Part shown: one piece after another, positions 27,554 through 36,046 of the stretch
Layout of the letters: each line of letters opens with the position of its first letter
Numbering within the stretch: position 1 is the stretch's first letter
Assembly (NCBI GenBank): GCA_019931105.1
Contig: JAIOUW010000002.1
Coordinates: forward strand, 930,001-994,000
DNA from: Flavobacteriaceae bacterium NBU2977
GTDB taxonomy: Bacteria; Bacteroidota; Bacteroidia; Flavobacteriales; Flavobacteriaceae
DNA: 64,000 nucleotides
Direction: 5' to 3'
Translations under genes and position numbers: made by a program
The notes under the pieces: model-generated
Databases searched by the model: none
What the model was told of the DNA's origin: nothing
Seen by the model: only the letters and a program-made list of their open reading frames with translations

Positions 27554-28381
27554 TTGGAAGAAGGAGGCAAGAAAATATTGATTTTAGGAGGAAGCGGATT
27601 TCTGGGCCATGCCATTTACAAAGAACTCTGCAACTATTTCGATACCTATGGCACTTACTTCAGTGCCCGAAGGACATTTGAGGAAAACCAAAAATTTTTC
27701 AGATACGACATGCAAGAGGATGATGTTTTTCACTTGTTGGAAAAACTACGTCCACAACTAATCATTTCTGCCCTACGGGGCAATTTTGCGGCACAGGCAC
27801 AATTACACCAGCATCTCGCCGAATATGTTTCGGGGCATGACTGCAAACTCTATTTTCTTTCTTCGGCCAATGTTTTTGACGCTTATAGCAAATACCCTTC
27901 GTACGAAAATGACAAAACCCTATCAGAAAGCATTTATGGACGCTTAAAAATAAAGATCGAGAACATGTTGTTGCGACTTCCCAAAGACAAAATGGCCATT
28001 CTCAGATTACCTATGGTCTTTGGCAATGGTTCGCCGCGCGTTAAGGAAATAAAAAACCTTATCTCACTAAATGAACCTGTCGAGGTATTTCCGAATCTCG
28101 TCATCAACGTCACCAATGATGACAAACTGACACAACAAATACATTATCTTATCAACCATAATAAAACAGGTATATTCCATTTGGGAAGTATCGACTTGGT
28201 ACACCATGAAGATCTTATCAAAGAAATTGTGGAACGGATAGGTAATTTCAACCCGATTTACAAAAGAGTGTACACTACAAATGAAGAACGATATCTGGCC
28301 GTTCTGCCCAAGTACAACAAGCTTCCTAAAAATTTAGGGGCAACCGCCCAGGATATCATCGACCACCATATTTTAGGTTGA
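27554..28381 (+). CDS. NAD-dependent epimerase/RmlD-like sugar-nucleotide reductase
   Basis: A 275-residue short-chain-dehydrogenase-fold protein. The N-terminal KKILILGGSGFLGHAIYKEL is an NAD(P)-binding GxxGxxG motif. The catalytic region is degenerate: SSANVFDAYSKYP and the weak YGRLKIKIEN (Tyr-x-x-x-Lys) fit the RmlD/dTDP-4-dehydrorhamnose reductase branch. The substrate is unknown; a house-keeping role is suggested by the neighbours. The frame starts with TTG (MEEGGKKI...), the only start compatible with an intact Rossmann motif. It is in line with gcvT upstream and the pterin dehydratase downstream. Confidence 0.75.
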   Translation: MEEGGKKILILGGSGFLGHAIYKELCNYFDTYGTYFSARRTFEENQKFFRYDMQEDDVFHLLEKLRPQLIISALRGNFAAQAQLHQHLAEYVSGHDCKLYFLSSANVFDAYSKYPSYENDKTLSESIYGRLKIKIENMLLRLPKDKMAILRLPMVFGNGSPRVKEIKNLISLNEPVEVFPNLVINVTNDDKLTQQIHYLINHNKTGIFHLGSIDLVHHEDLIKEIVERIGNFNPIYKRVYTTNEERYLAVLPKYNKLPKNLGATAQDIIDHHILG

Positions 28382-28422
28382 AGAAATAACGGTCTTTCTT
28401 ATCTTTGGCCAAAAAAGAATCC

Positions 28423-28710
28423 ATGGAAAAATTGTCGGAACGAACCATAGAGGAGCGATTGGAAAAACTTGAAGGTTGGGAATATGTCAACGGGGCCATC
28501 GAGACCTCTTTCGAGTTCACAAATTTCAAGGAAGCTTTTTCAGTCATGACCCTTATCGCATTTGAATGTGAGGCCCAGAACCACCATCCGGATTGGAGCA
28601 ATATTTATAACTCCTTGAATATACGGTTGAATACGCATGACGCGGGAGGGGTTACCGAAAAAGACTTTGAGCTCGCCCATGCGATAGAACGAATTATAGA
28701 CCCTGAATAG
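28423..28710 (+). CDS. 4a-hydroxytetrahydrobiopterin dehydratase (PCD/DCoH)
   Basis: A 95-residue pterin-4a-carbinolamine dehydratase that recycles the cofactor of aromatic amino acid hydroxylases. The signature NHHPDWSNIYNSLNIRLNTH with GGVTEKDFELA matches the family's catalytic His pair and Trp. I use the ATG at 28423 (MEKLSERTIEERL); a TTG 18 bases upstream also keeps frame. It sits between the RmlD-like gene and yebC; no hydroxylase lies nearby. Confidence 0.93.
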   Translation: MEKLSERTIEERLEKLEGWEYVNGAIETSFEFTNFKEAFSVMTLIAFECEAQNHHPDWSNIYNSLNIRLNTHDAGGVTEKDFELAHAIERIIDPE

Positions 28711-28744
28711 AGCGTTATTGCAAAACGATACCTCGACTTTTTCT

Positions 28745-28752
28745 TAAATTTG
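28745..28752 (+). promoter_or_regulatory. -7 promoter box upstream of yebC
   Basis: TAAATTTG matches the TAnnTTTG consensus exactly, 28 bp before the yebC start. The expected -33 position is not a good match, so this is suggestive only. Confidence 0.35.
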
Positions 28753-28779
28753 CAGCCATTATAATCTATAACGAAAGAA

Positions 28780-29490
28780 ATGGGAAGAGCTTTTGAGTTT
28801 CGAAAAGCAAGAAAAATGAAGCGTTGGTCGGCCATGTCCAAGGCTTTTACACGTATTGGAAAGGATATTGTCATTGCCGTAAAAGAAGGTGGGCCAGATC
28901 CAGATTCCAATTCACGCTTACGTGCGGTCATTCAAAATGCAAAATCGGTCAATATGCCCAAGGACAATATCGAACGTGCCATAAAAAGGGCATCCGATAA
29001 AAACTTGGGCGATTACAAAGAAGTGCTTTTTGAAGGCTACGCACCGCATGGCATCGCCATTCTTATCGAAACGGCCACTGACAACAATACCCGTACCGTT
29101 GCGAACATCAGAAGCTATTTTAACAAATGTGACGGTAGCTTGGGCACTTCGGGTTCTGTTGAATTTATGTTCGACCATACCTGTAATTTTAGGGTTCCGG
29201 CAGAGGGCATCGACCCGGAAGAACTTGAACTCGATATGATCGATTACGGGGCCGAAGAGGTTTTTGTCGATGATGACGGTATCTTGATATATGCACCTTT
29301 CGAAAGTTTCGGCGCCATTCAAAAGGAATTGGAGCACCGTGGCATTGAAATCCTTTCCTCGGGATTTGAGCGAATTCCACAAGTGACCAAACAATTGACA
29401 GACGAAGAAGCCGCCGATGTCGAAAAACTACTCGAAAAAATCGAAGAAGACGATGATGTACAGAACGTATATCATACCATGCAGGAATAA
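28780..29490 (+). CDS. yebC: YebC/PmpR family regulatory protein
   Basis: A 236-residue YebC-family protein (MGRAFEFRKARKMKRWSAMS, AFTRIGKDIVIAVKEGGPDP, SVNMPKDNIERAIKRA). The family includes transcriptional regulators and factors that help ribosomes at difficult sequences. It is intact, ending QNVYHTMQE. Unusually, its 3' end recurs downstream at 39227-39265, 40135-40355 and 46977-47006, so the end of this gene appears to be where segments have been inserted repeatedly while the reading frame was kept. Confidence 0.95.
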   Translation: MGRAFEFRKARKMKRWSAMSKAFTRIGKDIVIAVKEGGPDPDSNSRLRAVIQNAKSVNMPKDNIERAIKRASDKNLGDYKEVLFEGYAPHGIAILIETATDNNTRTVANIRSYFNKCDGSLGTSGSVEFMFDHTCNFRVPAEGIDPEELELDMIDYGAEEVFVDDDGILIYAPFESFGAIQKELEHRGIEILSSGFERIPQVTKQLTDEEAADVEKLLEKIEEDDDVQNVYHTMQE

Positions 29491-29491
29491 G
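29453..29491. repeat. yebC 3'-end direct repeat, copy A (intact gene end)
   Basis: The last ~38 bases of yebC plus one base are repeated at 39227-39265 with a single mismatch (39 bp). The two copies bracket a 9.8-kb segment of accessory genes, as attachment-site duplications do. The gap 29491-29766 holds no gene; it contains an ATAAGTG/CACTTAT inverted repeat at 29617-29635. Confidence 0.85.
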
Positions 29492-29766
29492 TTTTATTAA
29501 TCTGATATTCAGTAACTTAATTATATTTTAGAAGATAAGTTTTGTACATCATTATACACTTCAAGTTTCGTAGTTTTTGAATATTAATTATGACAATCCT
29601 ATCGAAGTACTCAAAAATAAGTGTGTTGCACTTATGAGTTGAACACAGCTTTTATCTAAATTTTGAAAAACAAAGTTTATCCCTAGGGATGGTCAAATCA
29701 AAATATCTAACTTTCCCAAATTACCTCAGTCAAGATTAATCGGCATTTTACTGAGTTCGATAAGAA

Positions 29767-31539
29767 ATGAAAAGTGTGCAGTCCATAGCGGTCTTACCTT
29801 TTGTCAATATGAGCAATGATATTGACAATGACTATTTCTGCGATGGGATTACCGAGGAAATCATTAATGCACTCACAAAAATTAACCAACTTAAGGTTAT
29901 TGCCCGGACCTCTTCCTTTGCCTTTAAGGGAAAGGATATCGATATACGGGAAATAGGCTGGCAATTGGGCGTAGATACCATTCTTGAGGGTAGCATAAAG
30001 AAGTCCGATAAAAGGGTCAGGATCACTGCACAGCTCATTGAAGTTGCCCATGGCACCCATTATTGGTCAAAAAAATTTGACCGTGAATTGACAGACATCT
30101 TTGTTTTGGAGGATGAGATCAGTCTTGCGATTGCAGACGAGGTGCGCAACAATTTTGGGCACTTTGAAGTTCAGGAGCATTTGATCGACCAACCTACGAG
30201 CAATATTGATGCCTATCAATTATTTCTAAAAGGAAGATCGTTACAATTGAAATGGACCCCGGAAAGCCTTAACCAGGCCATAACCTATTATAATCAGGCA
30301 ATTGCCTTGGATAAAAATTATGCGAAAGCCTATTATGCCAATTTGCAATGCTACGGCTTATTGGCCATGTGGGGGTATATGCCCTACCAAGAAGCTATGG
30401 ATTTGGCCATTGGCAATCTTTTGATCGCAAAAGAAATAGACACCTCCTTACCCGAATATCCGCATTCCTTTGTGGGTAAGTTTTTTTGGGGGGAATGGGA
30501 TTTCAAAAATACGTACCTCCATATCAATAAAGTCTTGGCCATTAATCCGAATCACATCGATGGGTTGGAAGCTATGGCGGAACTGTTCATTGCCCTCGGC
30601 TTTTTTGACGAGGCCTTAGTATATGCCAACAAACTTTTGGATGTAGACCCGCTGTCGGCAAACAATCATTACACTTTTGCCCATATCTGCTACTATCAAG
30701 GTCAATTTGATAAAGCTTTGGAAAGTGTAGATTATGCCCTAATCCTTAATCCGGAATTAGCCCTAGCGCATCATTCAAAGTGTTTTTGTTTGATATGGTT
30801 AAACCAAGAACAGCAATTTGAAGAATTTATAAAGGACACGCCACTAGTCGAAGAGAAAAAATGGTTGTTCCGGCTTATCAATGAAAAGTCTGTTGAAGTC
30901 CCGAAGGAAATTGTATCACGATGGACAGCTAGTGAAAGCAACGAAACCATGCTTGTTCCCTACGACCTTTATATTTTAAGTAATTCCAACCATAAAGCGC
31001 TAGGTTTTTCCCGTTTGAAGGAAATGATCGACCGCAGGCGTGGCCAAATCATCAATTACAGGCAAGAACCTTTTTTGAAACCCTTACACGGGATGAATGG
31101 TTTTTCGGATTTGCACCATTCCAACCTGTGCCTTTCGGATATTGCATCCCCCGTGGAAGAGGAAGAAAAATCAACACCTACTATATTAGATGCTTCCCAA
31201 ATAGCGGCCTTAAAAGAGGAACTGCTTACCTATTTTGAGGAAGAGGAACCTTTTTTGAATCCGCAATTGAGTTTAAAATTCGTGGCCGATGTCCTAGGGT
31301 TCAACACCAATAAAATATCCTACCTGATCAATACCGCCTTTGATCTAAATTTTAATGATTTTGTGAATTCATACCGCCTAAAACGCTTTAAATCCATTGC
31401 CCTGGACCCCAAAAACTCGCATTTGACCATTCTTGGATTGGCCTATGACAGCGGTTTTAATTCCAAAAGTGTGTTCAATACCTACTTTAAAAAAATAGAG
31501 GGGATAACCCCTAGGGCTTGGATGAAGTCCAATTCATGA
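29767..31539 (+). CDS. TolB-like/TPR/AraC-type one-component transcriptional regulator
   Basis: A 590-residue cytoplasmic regulator with three parts. Residues 1-130 are the TolB/FlgO-like domain seen in adenylate-cyclase-like and TPR regulators (SIAVLPFVNMSNDIDNDYFC, DGITEEIINAL, IARTSSFAFKG). Residues about 145-350 are TPRs (LNQAITYYNQAIALDKNYAK, FDEALVYANKLLDVDPLSAN). Residues about 490-590 are an AraC-type double HTH (LSLKFVADVLGFNTNKISYL, ILGLAYDSGFNSKSVFNTYF). No membrane helix is present, so the signal must be intracellular. It is the first gene of the accessory segment; the three downstream transcription units share an operator that this protein is the obvious candidate to bind. Confidence 0.88.
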   Translation: MKSVQSIAVLPFVNMSNDIDNDYFCDGITEEIINALTKINQLKVIARTSSFAFKGKDIDIREIGWQLGVDTILEGSIKKSDKRVRITAQLIEVAHGTHYWSKKFDRELTDIFVLEDEISLAIADEVRNNFGHFEVQEHLIDQPTSNIDAYQLFLKGRSLQLKWTPESLNQAITYYNQAIALDKNYAKAYYANLQCYGLLAMWGYMPYQEAMDLAIGNLLIAKEIDTSLPEYPHSFVGKFFWGEWDFKNTYLHINKVLAINPNHIDGLEAMAELFIALGFFDEALVYANKLLDVDPLSANNHYTFAHICYYQGQFDKALESVDYALILNPELALAHHSKCFCLIWLNQEQQFEEFIKDTPLVEEKKWLFRLINEKSVEVPKEIVSRWTASESNETMLVPYDLYILSNSNHKALGFSRLKEMIDRRRGQIINYRQEPFLKPLHGMNGFSDLHHSNLCLSDIASPVEEEEKSTPTILDASQIAALKEELLTYFEEEEPFLNPQLSLKFVADVLGFNTNKISYLINTAFDLNFNDFVNSYRLKRFKSIALDPKNSHLTILGLAYDSGFNSKSVFNTYFKKIEGITPRAWMKSNS

Positions 31540-31566
31540 TTCATCTTCTTTAGTTCGTTTCAGATT

Positions 31567-31607
31567 ATAATTCAGAACGATTGATGTGTACTTACGGTCA
31601 ATCTTTG
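31567..31607 (+). promoter_or_regulatory. Shared operator-promoter, copy 1
   Basis: ATAATTCAGAACGATT starts at 31567, and an AATCTTTG -7-like box starts 33 bases later at 31600. The same motif at the same 33-base spacing recurs at 35220 and 37044. The motif overlaps the place where a -33 box should be, which fits activator-dependent promoters. It drives the gene at 31640. Confidence 0.7.
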
Positions 31608-31639
31608 CATCAAAATTATAAATCAAAAAACGAACAATT

Positions 31640-32719
31640 ATGACAACTTTACACAAACGCTTAGTCGTTTTCATGGTATCCCTTTTAGGGCTTTTTACAT
31701 CTTGCTCTAAGGAAGACGACACCACTTCACCCAATCCCAACGACACCACCATTGAAACTGTCCTCACCGATATCGGGTTTCAAGGCTATGCCATTGTCAC
31801 CAAAAACGGGAAGGATTTGGTACGCCAGGGTTTTGGATGGGCCAATCAAGACACGGAATTGCCCCAAGGGGATAACCTAGGGTACCGAATAGGTTCGGTT
31901 ACCAAAACACTTACGGCAGCGGCGGTAGTACAATTAAAACGTGACGGGTTGATCCAAAGCTTTGATCAAACCTTGGATGAATTTGATACCGAATTCCCGA
32001 ATGGTGATCAAATTACCATTGCCCAGTTACTATCCCATCAATCCGGTATACCAGAGTATCAATTACTGGCTGAAGGCGCTTACGAACAAGGGGGAACTTT
32101 GGATGAAGGGACTATTTATGACCTTATCAAGGAATTGATTCTTGAAAATGGACTCGATTTTACACCAGGGTCCAACAAAGAGTATTGCAACTCAAACTAC
32201 CTCATTGCAGCCTTGTTGGTGGAGCAGGTATCGGGAATGCCCTATCACGAATATGTGCAGCAGAAAATTTTCAATCCGTTGGTAATGTCAGGATCCTACA
32301 AAGGGACGGATGAGATTGACAGCGATACCCACGCACAGGGCTATTTGAATGGAAGCCCTAACAGTTCGTATCCTATGGAAATTCCTTTTGGGGCAGGCGA
32401 TTTCAGTAGTACGCCAAGCGATATGGAAACCTGGACAAATGCCGTAAAAACGGATTGGTTTACCGAAGCTGAAAAGTCGGAAATATTTGCCAAAGATGTT
32501 CCAAGTGGCTATGTGGATTTTGGCTTGGGATGGTTTACCACACAAGAGGGCAATACCACCATGTACTGGCACGGTGGCGATATTAATGGCTATTGGAGTA
32601 TGATCGGTTTTATACCGGAATATGATGCCACGATTGTACTGTTAAGCAATCAGCAAGACGATACGGGAACGCAACGTAACACGATTATAGAACACGTATT
32701 GACCACAGCGTTTAATTAA
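31640..32719 (+). CDS. Serine hydrolase, beta-lactamase/PBP fold, lipoprotein
   Basis: A 359-residue class C-type serine hydrolase. The signal peptide ends in a lipobox (LGLFTSCSK), so it should be lipid-anchored. The active-site SxxK is in YRIGSVTKTLTAAA; the second motif is Tyr-centred in YCNSNYLIAALLVEQVSG; the third is HGG in YWHGGDINGYWSMIGF. Family members include D-aminopeptidases, esterases and PBP-like enzymes; true beta-lactamase activity cannot be inferred. It heads a transcription unit running to the terminator at 35119-35149. A second, different paralogue lies at 37821-38963. Confidence 0.85.
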   Translation: MTTLHKRLVVFMVSLLGLFTSCSKEDDTTSPNPNDTTIETVLTDIGFQGYAIVTKNGKDLVRQGFGWANQDTELPQGDNLGYRIGSVTKTLTAAAVVQLKRDGLIQSFDQTLDEFDTEFPNGDQITIAQLLSHQSGIPEYQLLAEGAYEQGGTLDEGTIYDLIKELILENGLDFTPGSNKEYCNSNYLIAALLVEQVSGMPYHEYVQQKIFNPLVMSGSYKGTDEIDSDTHAQGYLNGSPNSSYPMEIPFGAGDFSSTPSDMETWTNAVKTDWFTEAEKSEIFAKDVPSGYVDFGLGWFTTQEGNTTMYWHGGDINGYWSMIGFIPEYDATIVLLSNQQDDTGTQRNTIIEHVLTTAFN

Positions 32720-32740
32720 AAATATTTCAATTATAGAGAC

Positions 32741-33199
32741 ATGAAAAAATTAGTAGTATTATTTGCCTTGTACACATTTTGTGTAAATCCTGTTTTTAGT
32801 CAGCAAGACTATGAAGTTAAAGTCATAACAAGTGTAGAATCTATTGTTTCAAGCGGATTGGGGCGATCACGTATACTCTCATCCAACGATGAAAGGAACT
32901 ACAAAGAATTCACTTCCGAACAAACGGATGACGATAATTCCCGGAATACCTCTAAGAGAAAGGACATTAGGGTTAAAAACTTTGAAGAAACGAAACTGTT
33001 GAACTTTTACAATTTGGGCGGCATACGCTTTCAAAATATTGTAGCGAACGATGCCTTGATTTCATCAAAACTGACGGACATGCTTACGGAAGGTTGGGAT
33101 TTGGTGTTCGTAACCAGTGCTGTGGAAAGTGACGCGGGTAGAAATGACGATAATGGGATTTTTATAACCCGATATATTTTTAAAAGAAAACTGGACTGA
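32741..33199 (+). CDS. Secreted small protein with DUF4177-like C-terminus
   Basis: A 152-residue protein with a signal peptide (MKKLVVLFALYTFCVNPVFS). The C-terminal half, with LNFYNLGGIRFQNIVANDAL, LTEGWDLVFVTSAVE and the terminal ITRYIFKRKL, follows the pattern of DUF4177-like domains (short beta-alpha-beta ending in Y-F-K-R). The middle is Asp/Ser/Lys-rich and probably disordered. It lies 21 bp after the serine hydrolase in the same unit. Function unknown. Confidence 0.65.
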   Translation: MKKLVVLFALYTFCVNPVFSQQDYEVKVITSVESIVSSGLGRSRILSSNDERNYKEFTSEQTDDDNSRNTSKRKDIRVKNFEETKLLNFYNLGGIRFQNIVANDALISSKLTDMLTEGWDLVFVTSAVESDAGRNDDNGIFITRYIFKRKLD

Positions 33200-33221
33200 A
33201 AAACCCTTTAAATCTTTATTA

Positions 33222-34097
33222 GTGATGAAACATACCAACGTATTATTGGCAGGCGCTACAGGCTATTTGGGTGGTTTCTTATTGAAAGTCCTCATCGAAA
33301 GGAAAAATCAGGTCGTAGCCATTGTTCGCAATCCCGATAGCTTGCAAAATGACCATGAGAATTATTTGGAAATAAAACAGGCCCAAGTAACACGACCTGA
33401 GACCTTACGTGATATCTGTAAGGGCATTGACACCGTAATTTCTACCGTGGGCATCACCAGGCAAAAAGACGGTCTTACCTACATGGATGTCGATTATCAG
33501 GCCAATTTGAATTTGTTGGAAGAAGCTAAAAAGTCGAATGTAAAACACTTTGTGTACGTGTCCGCCATTAATGGGGACAAACACCGCAATCTAAAAATCC
33601 TTGAGGCCAAGGAAAAGTTTGCGGATGATTTGAAAGCTTCGGGATTGCATTATACCATCGTACGGCCGAATGGTTTTTTCTCGGATATGAAGGATTTTTT
33701 AGAAATGGCGAAATCGGGACGTGTTTATTTGTTCGGTTCCGGTCATCAAAAATTCAATCCTATCCATGGCGATGACCTAGCAAGGACCATTGTAGCTGCC
33801 TTGGATGATGGCAACAAAGAATTGACCATTGGAGGTCCGGATGTTCTAAGCTTGAATGAAATAAGTGAACTTGCACTAAAAACCTTGAACAAGCCCATTA
33901 AAATTGTGCATTTGCCGGATTGGTCCAGAAAACTGACCATTTGGTTTTTGCGAACTTTTACCAGTGTCAAAACCTATGGACCCATCGAATTTTTTCTCAC
34001 CTTAATGGCAGAGGATTGTATTGCTCCCTGTTTAGGGACCCATCATTTGGAGGATTTTTATAAGGAAGTAGTTCAAAACAATATAGCACCAAAATGA
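33222..34097 (+). CDS. NmrA-like SDR family NAD(P)-binding oxidoreductase
   Basis: A 291-residue atypical short-chain dehydrogenase. VLLAGATGYLGGFLLKVLIE is the nucleotide-binding turn; VISTVGITRQKDGLTYMDVD and VKHFVYVSAIN are the next conserved blocks, and YTIVRPNGFFSDMKDF matches NmrA/complex-I-chaperone-like members. The usual Tyr-x-x-x-Lys is not evident, as in many NAD(P)-sensing relatives. The stop overlaps the start of the next gene (ATGA), so it is cotranslated with the membrane protein at 34094. Confidence 0.85.
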   Translation: MMKHTNVLLAGATGYLGGFLLKVLIERKNQVVAIVRNPDSLQNDHENYLEIKQAQVTRPETLRDICKGIDTVISTVGITRQKDGLTYMDVDYQANLNLLEEAKKSNVKHFVYVSAINGDKHRNLKILEAKEKFADDLKASGLHYTIVRPNGFFSDMKDFLEMAKSGRVYLFGSGHQKFNPIHGDDLARTIVAALDDGNKELTIGGPDVLSLNEISELALKTLNKPIKIVHLPDWSRKLTIWFLRTFTSVKTYGPIEFFLTLMAEDCIAPCLGTHHLEDFYKEVVQNNIAPK

Positions 34098-34480
34098 AAA
34101 AAATAAACGTTTTTGGAAGAATTGCGCTGGGTATTGTAATGGCCTACGTTCTATTTCATATACTGATTTTATTGCAATTTATCCCATCCCATGTGGTTTG
34201 GGGAGGAAAAATAGTGGAACCCAAAACAATCCTAATTTTAGAATGGGTAGCACTTTTGGTTATGCTGTTTTTAGGCAGTTTGATTTTAATGAAAACCAAA
34301 GTAATTCCCAATAAATGGCAAGAGAAAACCCTAAACAGATGGTTATTGGTGTTTTCCGTATATTTTGTGCTCAATACCCTTGGGAATGTACTGGCTGAAA
34401 GTATTTTTGAAAAAGCGCAAGCCCTGCTTACCCTTATTTTAGCGCTAAGTTTATTTAAAATGTCCAAACGTAATCCATGA
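34094..34480 (+). CDS. Small four-helix membrane protein
   Basis: A 128-residue integral membrane protein with about four hydrophobic segments (ALGIVMAYVLFHILILLQFI, ILILEWVALLVMLFLGSLIL, WLLVFSVYFVLNTLGNVLA, ALLTLILALSLF). It resembles small DoxX/DUF4345-size membrane proteins, but I cannot assign a family. It overlaps both neighbours by four bases, which ties it to the oxidoreductase and the acetyltransferase. Confidence 0.7.
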   Translation: MKKINVFGRIALGIVMAYVLFHILILLQFIPSHVVWGGKIVEPKTILILEWVALLVMLFLGSLILMKTKVIPNKWQEKTLNRWLLVFSVYFVLNTLGNVLAESIFEKAQALLTLILALSLFKMSKRNP

Positions 34481-35094
34481 AAGCTCCGGACCCAAATACC
34501 CGCTTCCCCTTATCAAACTACGATACGCTTTGTTTTCTGAAAAACATCGTTACAAATCCGAATATCATAGTGGGAGATTATACCTATTACGATGATTTTG
34601 AAGATGTTGCCAACTTTGAAAAAAACGTCAAATACCATTTTGATTTTATTGGGGACAAGCTCATCATTGGAAAGTTCTGTATGATCGCCTCCGGTGCTAC
34701 TTTTATTATGAACGGTGGTAATCATCTCACCGAAGCCGCAACGGCCTATCCCTTTGCCATATTTGGAGGTGCCTGGCAAAATGCCATGCAGGGCAAAAGC
34801 TATCCCACAAAAGGGGATACAATTATCGGCAATGATGTATGGATAGGCCACGGGGCAACGATTATGCCGGGAATACACATAGGAGATGGTGCCATTATTG
34901 CCACAAAAGCGGTGGTTACAAAAAATGTGGAACCTTACACCATTGTGGGGGGCAATCCTGCAAAACCAATTAAAAAACGCTTCTCCGAGGCTACCATTTC
35001 CAGATTGTTGGAACTACAATGGTGGGATTGGGATATAGAAAAAATCACCCAAAATCTAGGGAAACTCACCAGTAATCCTGAAGCGTTGTTTTAA
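34477..35094 (+). CDS. Vat/CatB-like xenobiotic O-acetyltransferase
   Basis: A 205-residue left-handed beta-helix acetyltransferase of the Vat/CatB group, whose members acetylate streptogramins or chloramphenicol, among other small molecules. Hallmarks are VGDYTYYDDF, IGKFCMIASGATFIMNGGNH (with the likely catalytic His), YPFAIFG, hexapeptide repeats around IIGNDVWIGHGATIMPGIHI, and VGGNPAKPIKKRF. Length equals the family norm. It is the last gene before the terminator at 35119. Antibiotic resistance is a possibility and not shown by the sequence; sugar or unknown substrates are equally possible. Confidence 0.88.
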   Translation: MKAPDPNTRFPLSNYDTLCFLKNIVTNPNIIVGDYTYYDDFEDVANFEKNVKYHFDFIGDKLIIGKFCMIASGATFIMNGGNHLTEAATAYPFAIFGGAWQNAMQGKSYPTKGDTIIGNDVWIGHGATIMPGIHIGDGAIIATKAVVTKNVEPYTIVGGNPAKPIKKRFSEATISRLLELQWWDWDIEKITQNLGKLTSNPEALF

Positions 35095-35118
35095 AAACTT
35101 ACATAGTATGTTCCAGAG

Positions 35119-35149
35119 GGCTTAACACTGAAAAGGTTAAGCCTTTTTT
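35119..35149 (+). terminator. Terminator of the 31640-35094 unit
   Basis: GGCTTAAC pairs with GTTAAGCC over a 9-base loop and is followed by TTTTTT. It closes the first of the three motif-headed transcription units. Confidence 0.85.
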
Positions 35150-35219
35150 GTGCATCTAACTTTTCTTTTCACGATACAAAAACCTTGAATTAGTAAGGAA
35201 AACAAAAAGGTTTTGAATC

Positions 35220-35260
35220 ATAATTCAGGACGATATGCCTTCCTGTGTACAGTTTCTTTG
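35220..35260 (+). promoter_or_regulatory. Shared operator-promoter, copy 2
   Basis: ATAATTCAGGACGATATG starts at 35220 and TTTCTTTG, one mismatch from TAnnTTTG, starts 33 bases later at 35253. It lies just after the preceding terminator and drives 35310 and probably 36047. Confidence 0.7.
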
Positions 35261-35309
35261 CCTCATCAATTCATAACAAATCAAAAACGAAAATTAAAAA
35301 CACATTACA

Positions 35310-35954
35310 ATGAAAAAACTATTCATCATCGGTTTAACACTTTGCACATTAAGTGTTTTTGCACAGGGTAACAAGGAGTCTATACTGAGTAATGATTCCG
35401 ATTATAAGTACAGGGTGAGTTTTCCTGCCATCATCCTAGGTAATATTGGTAAAGGAGGCGAAAGAACCAATACCCAACATATTGAGCTTCATGTGAAGCG
35501 CGAATTGGATTCCAAAAACATCATCGGTGTAAAATTCGCCACTTGGAGATTGTTTCAGCCCATGGGCATACAGTGGTGGGACGGACTCCTGGATAAAATA
35601 GATTCCGAAAGTGAATTCTATCCCGGTTACCTACGTGAAACGGGTATTGGAATTTCATACCAACGCATGCTTTGGAAAGGACTGTTTGCAACGGTGGAAG
35701 TGCTACCGCAATACAAAACCTATCTAGACCTGAACAATGAAAAAATAGCCAATGGATTCAAGCTTTACACGTCTTACCATTTGGGTTATCATATTGCTTT
35801 CGGAAAAAAGAAGCGCATTTTTATTGAGCCACAGGTCCATTTTCAAAATTGGATGTTCGATACCAATACCCCGGACGCCTTTAAACAATTAGACAATAAA
35901 TGGAAATCCTATTTCCTTTTTGAACCGAATCTATACGTTGGAATCAAATTTTAA
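35310..35954 (+). CDS. Secreted outer-membrane-like hypothetical protein
   Basis: A 214-residue protein with a signal peptide (MKKLFIIGLTLCTLSVFAQ). Alternating amphipathic strands (FPAIILGNIG, IELHVKREL, TGIGISYQRMLWKGLFATVE, KLYTSYHLGYHIAFGKKKRI) and a terminal NLYVGIKF suggest a small outer-membrane beta-barrel. I recognise no named family. It is first in the second motif-controlled unit. Confidence 0.65.
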   Translation: MKKLFIIGLTLCTLSVFAQGNKESILSNDSDYKYRVSFPAIILGNIGKGGERTNTQHIELHVKRELDSKNIIGVKFATWRLFQPMGIQWWDGLLDKIDSESEFYPGYLRETGIGISYQRMLWKGLFATVEVLPQYKTYLDLNNEKIANGFKLYTSYHLGYHIAFGKKKRIFIEPQVHFQNWMFDTNTPDAFKQLDNKWKSYFLFEPNLYVGIKF

Positions 35955-36046
35955 TGAAAATCCCAAAGCGATTCAGTCCTCCATGGAATATTAAATAAGA
36001 ATTGGGATTACAGTGATTTAACCAATAATTTTTTAGCCACCACATC

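Noticed and set aside
29832-30060. Minus-strand ORFs opposite the AraC-type regulator
   Set aside because: They are antisense shadows with no family resemblance; the 590-residue sense frame is well supported.
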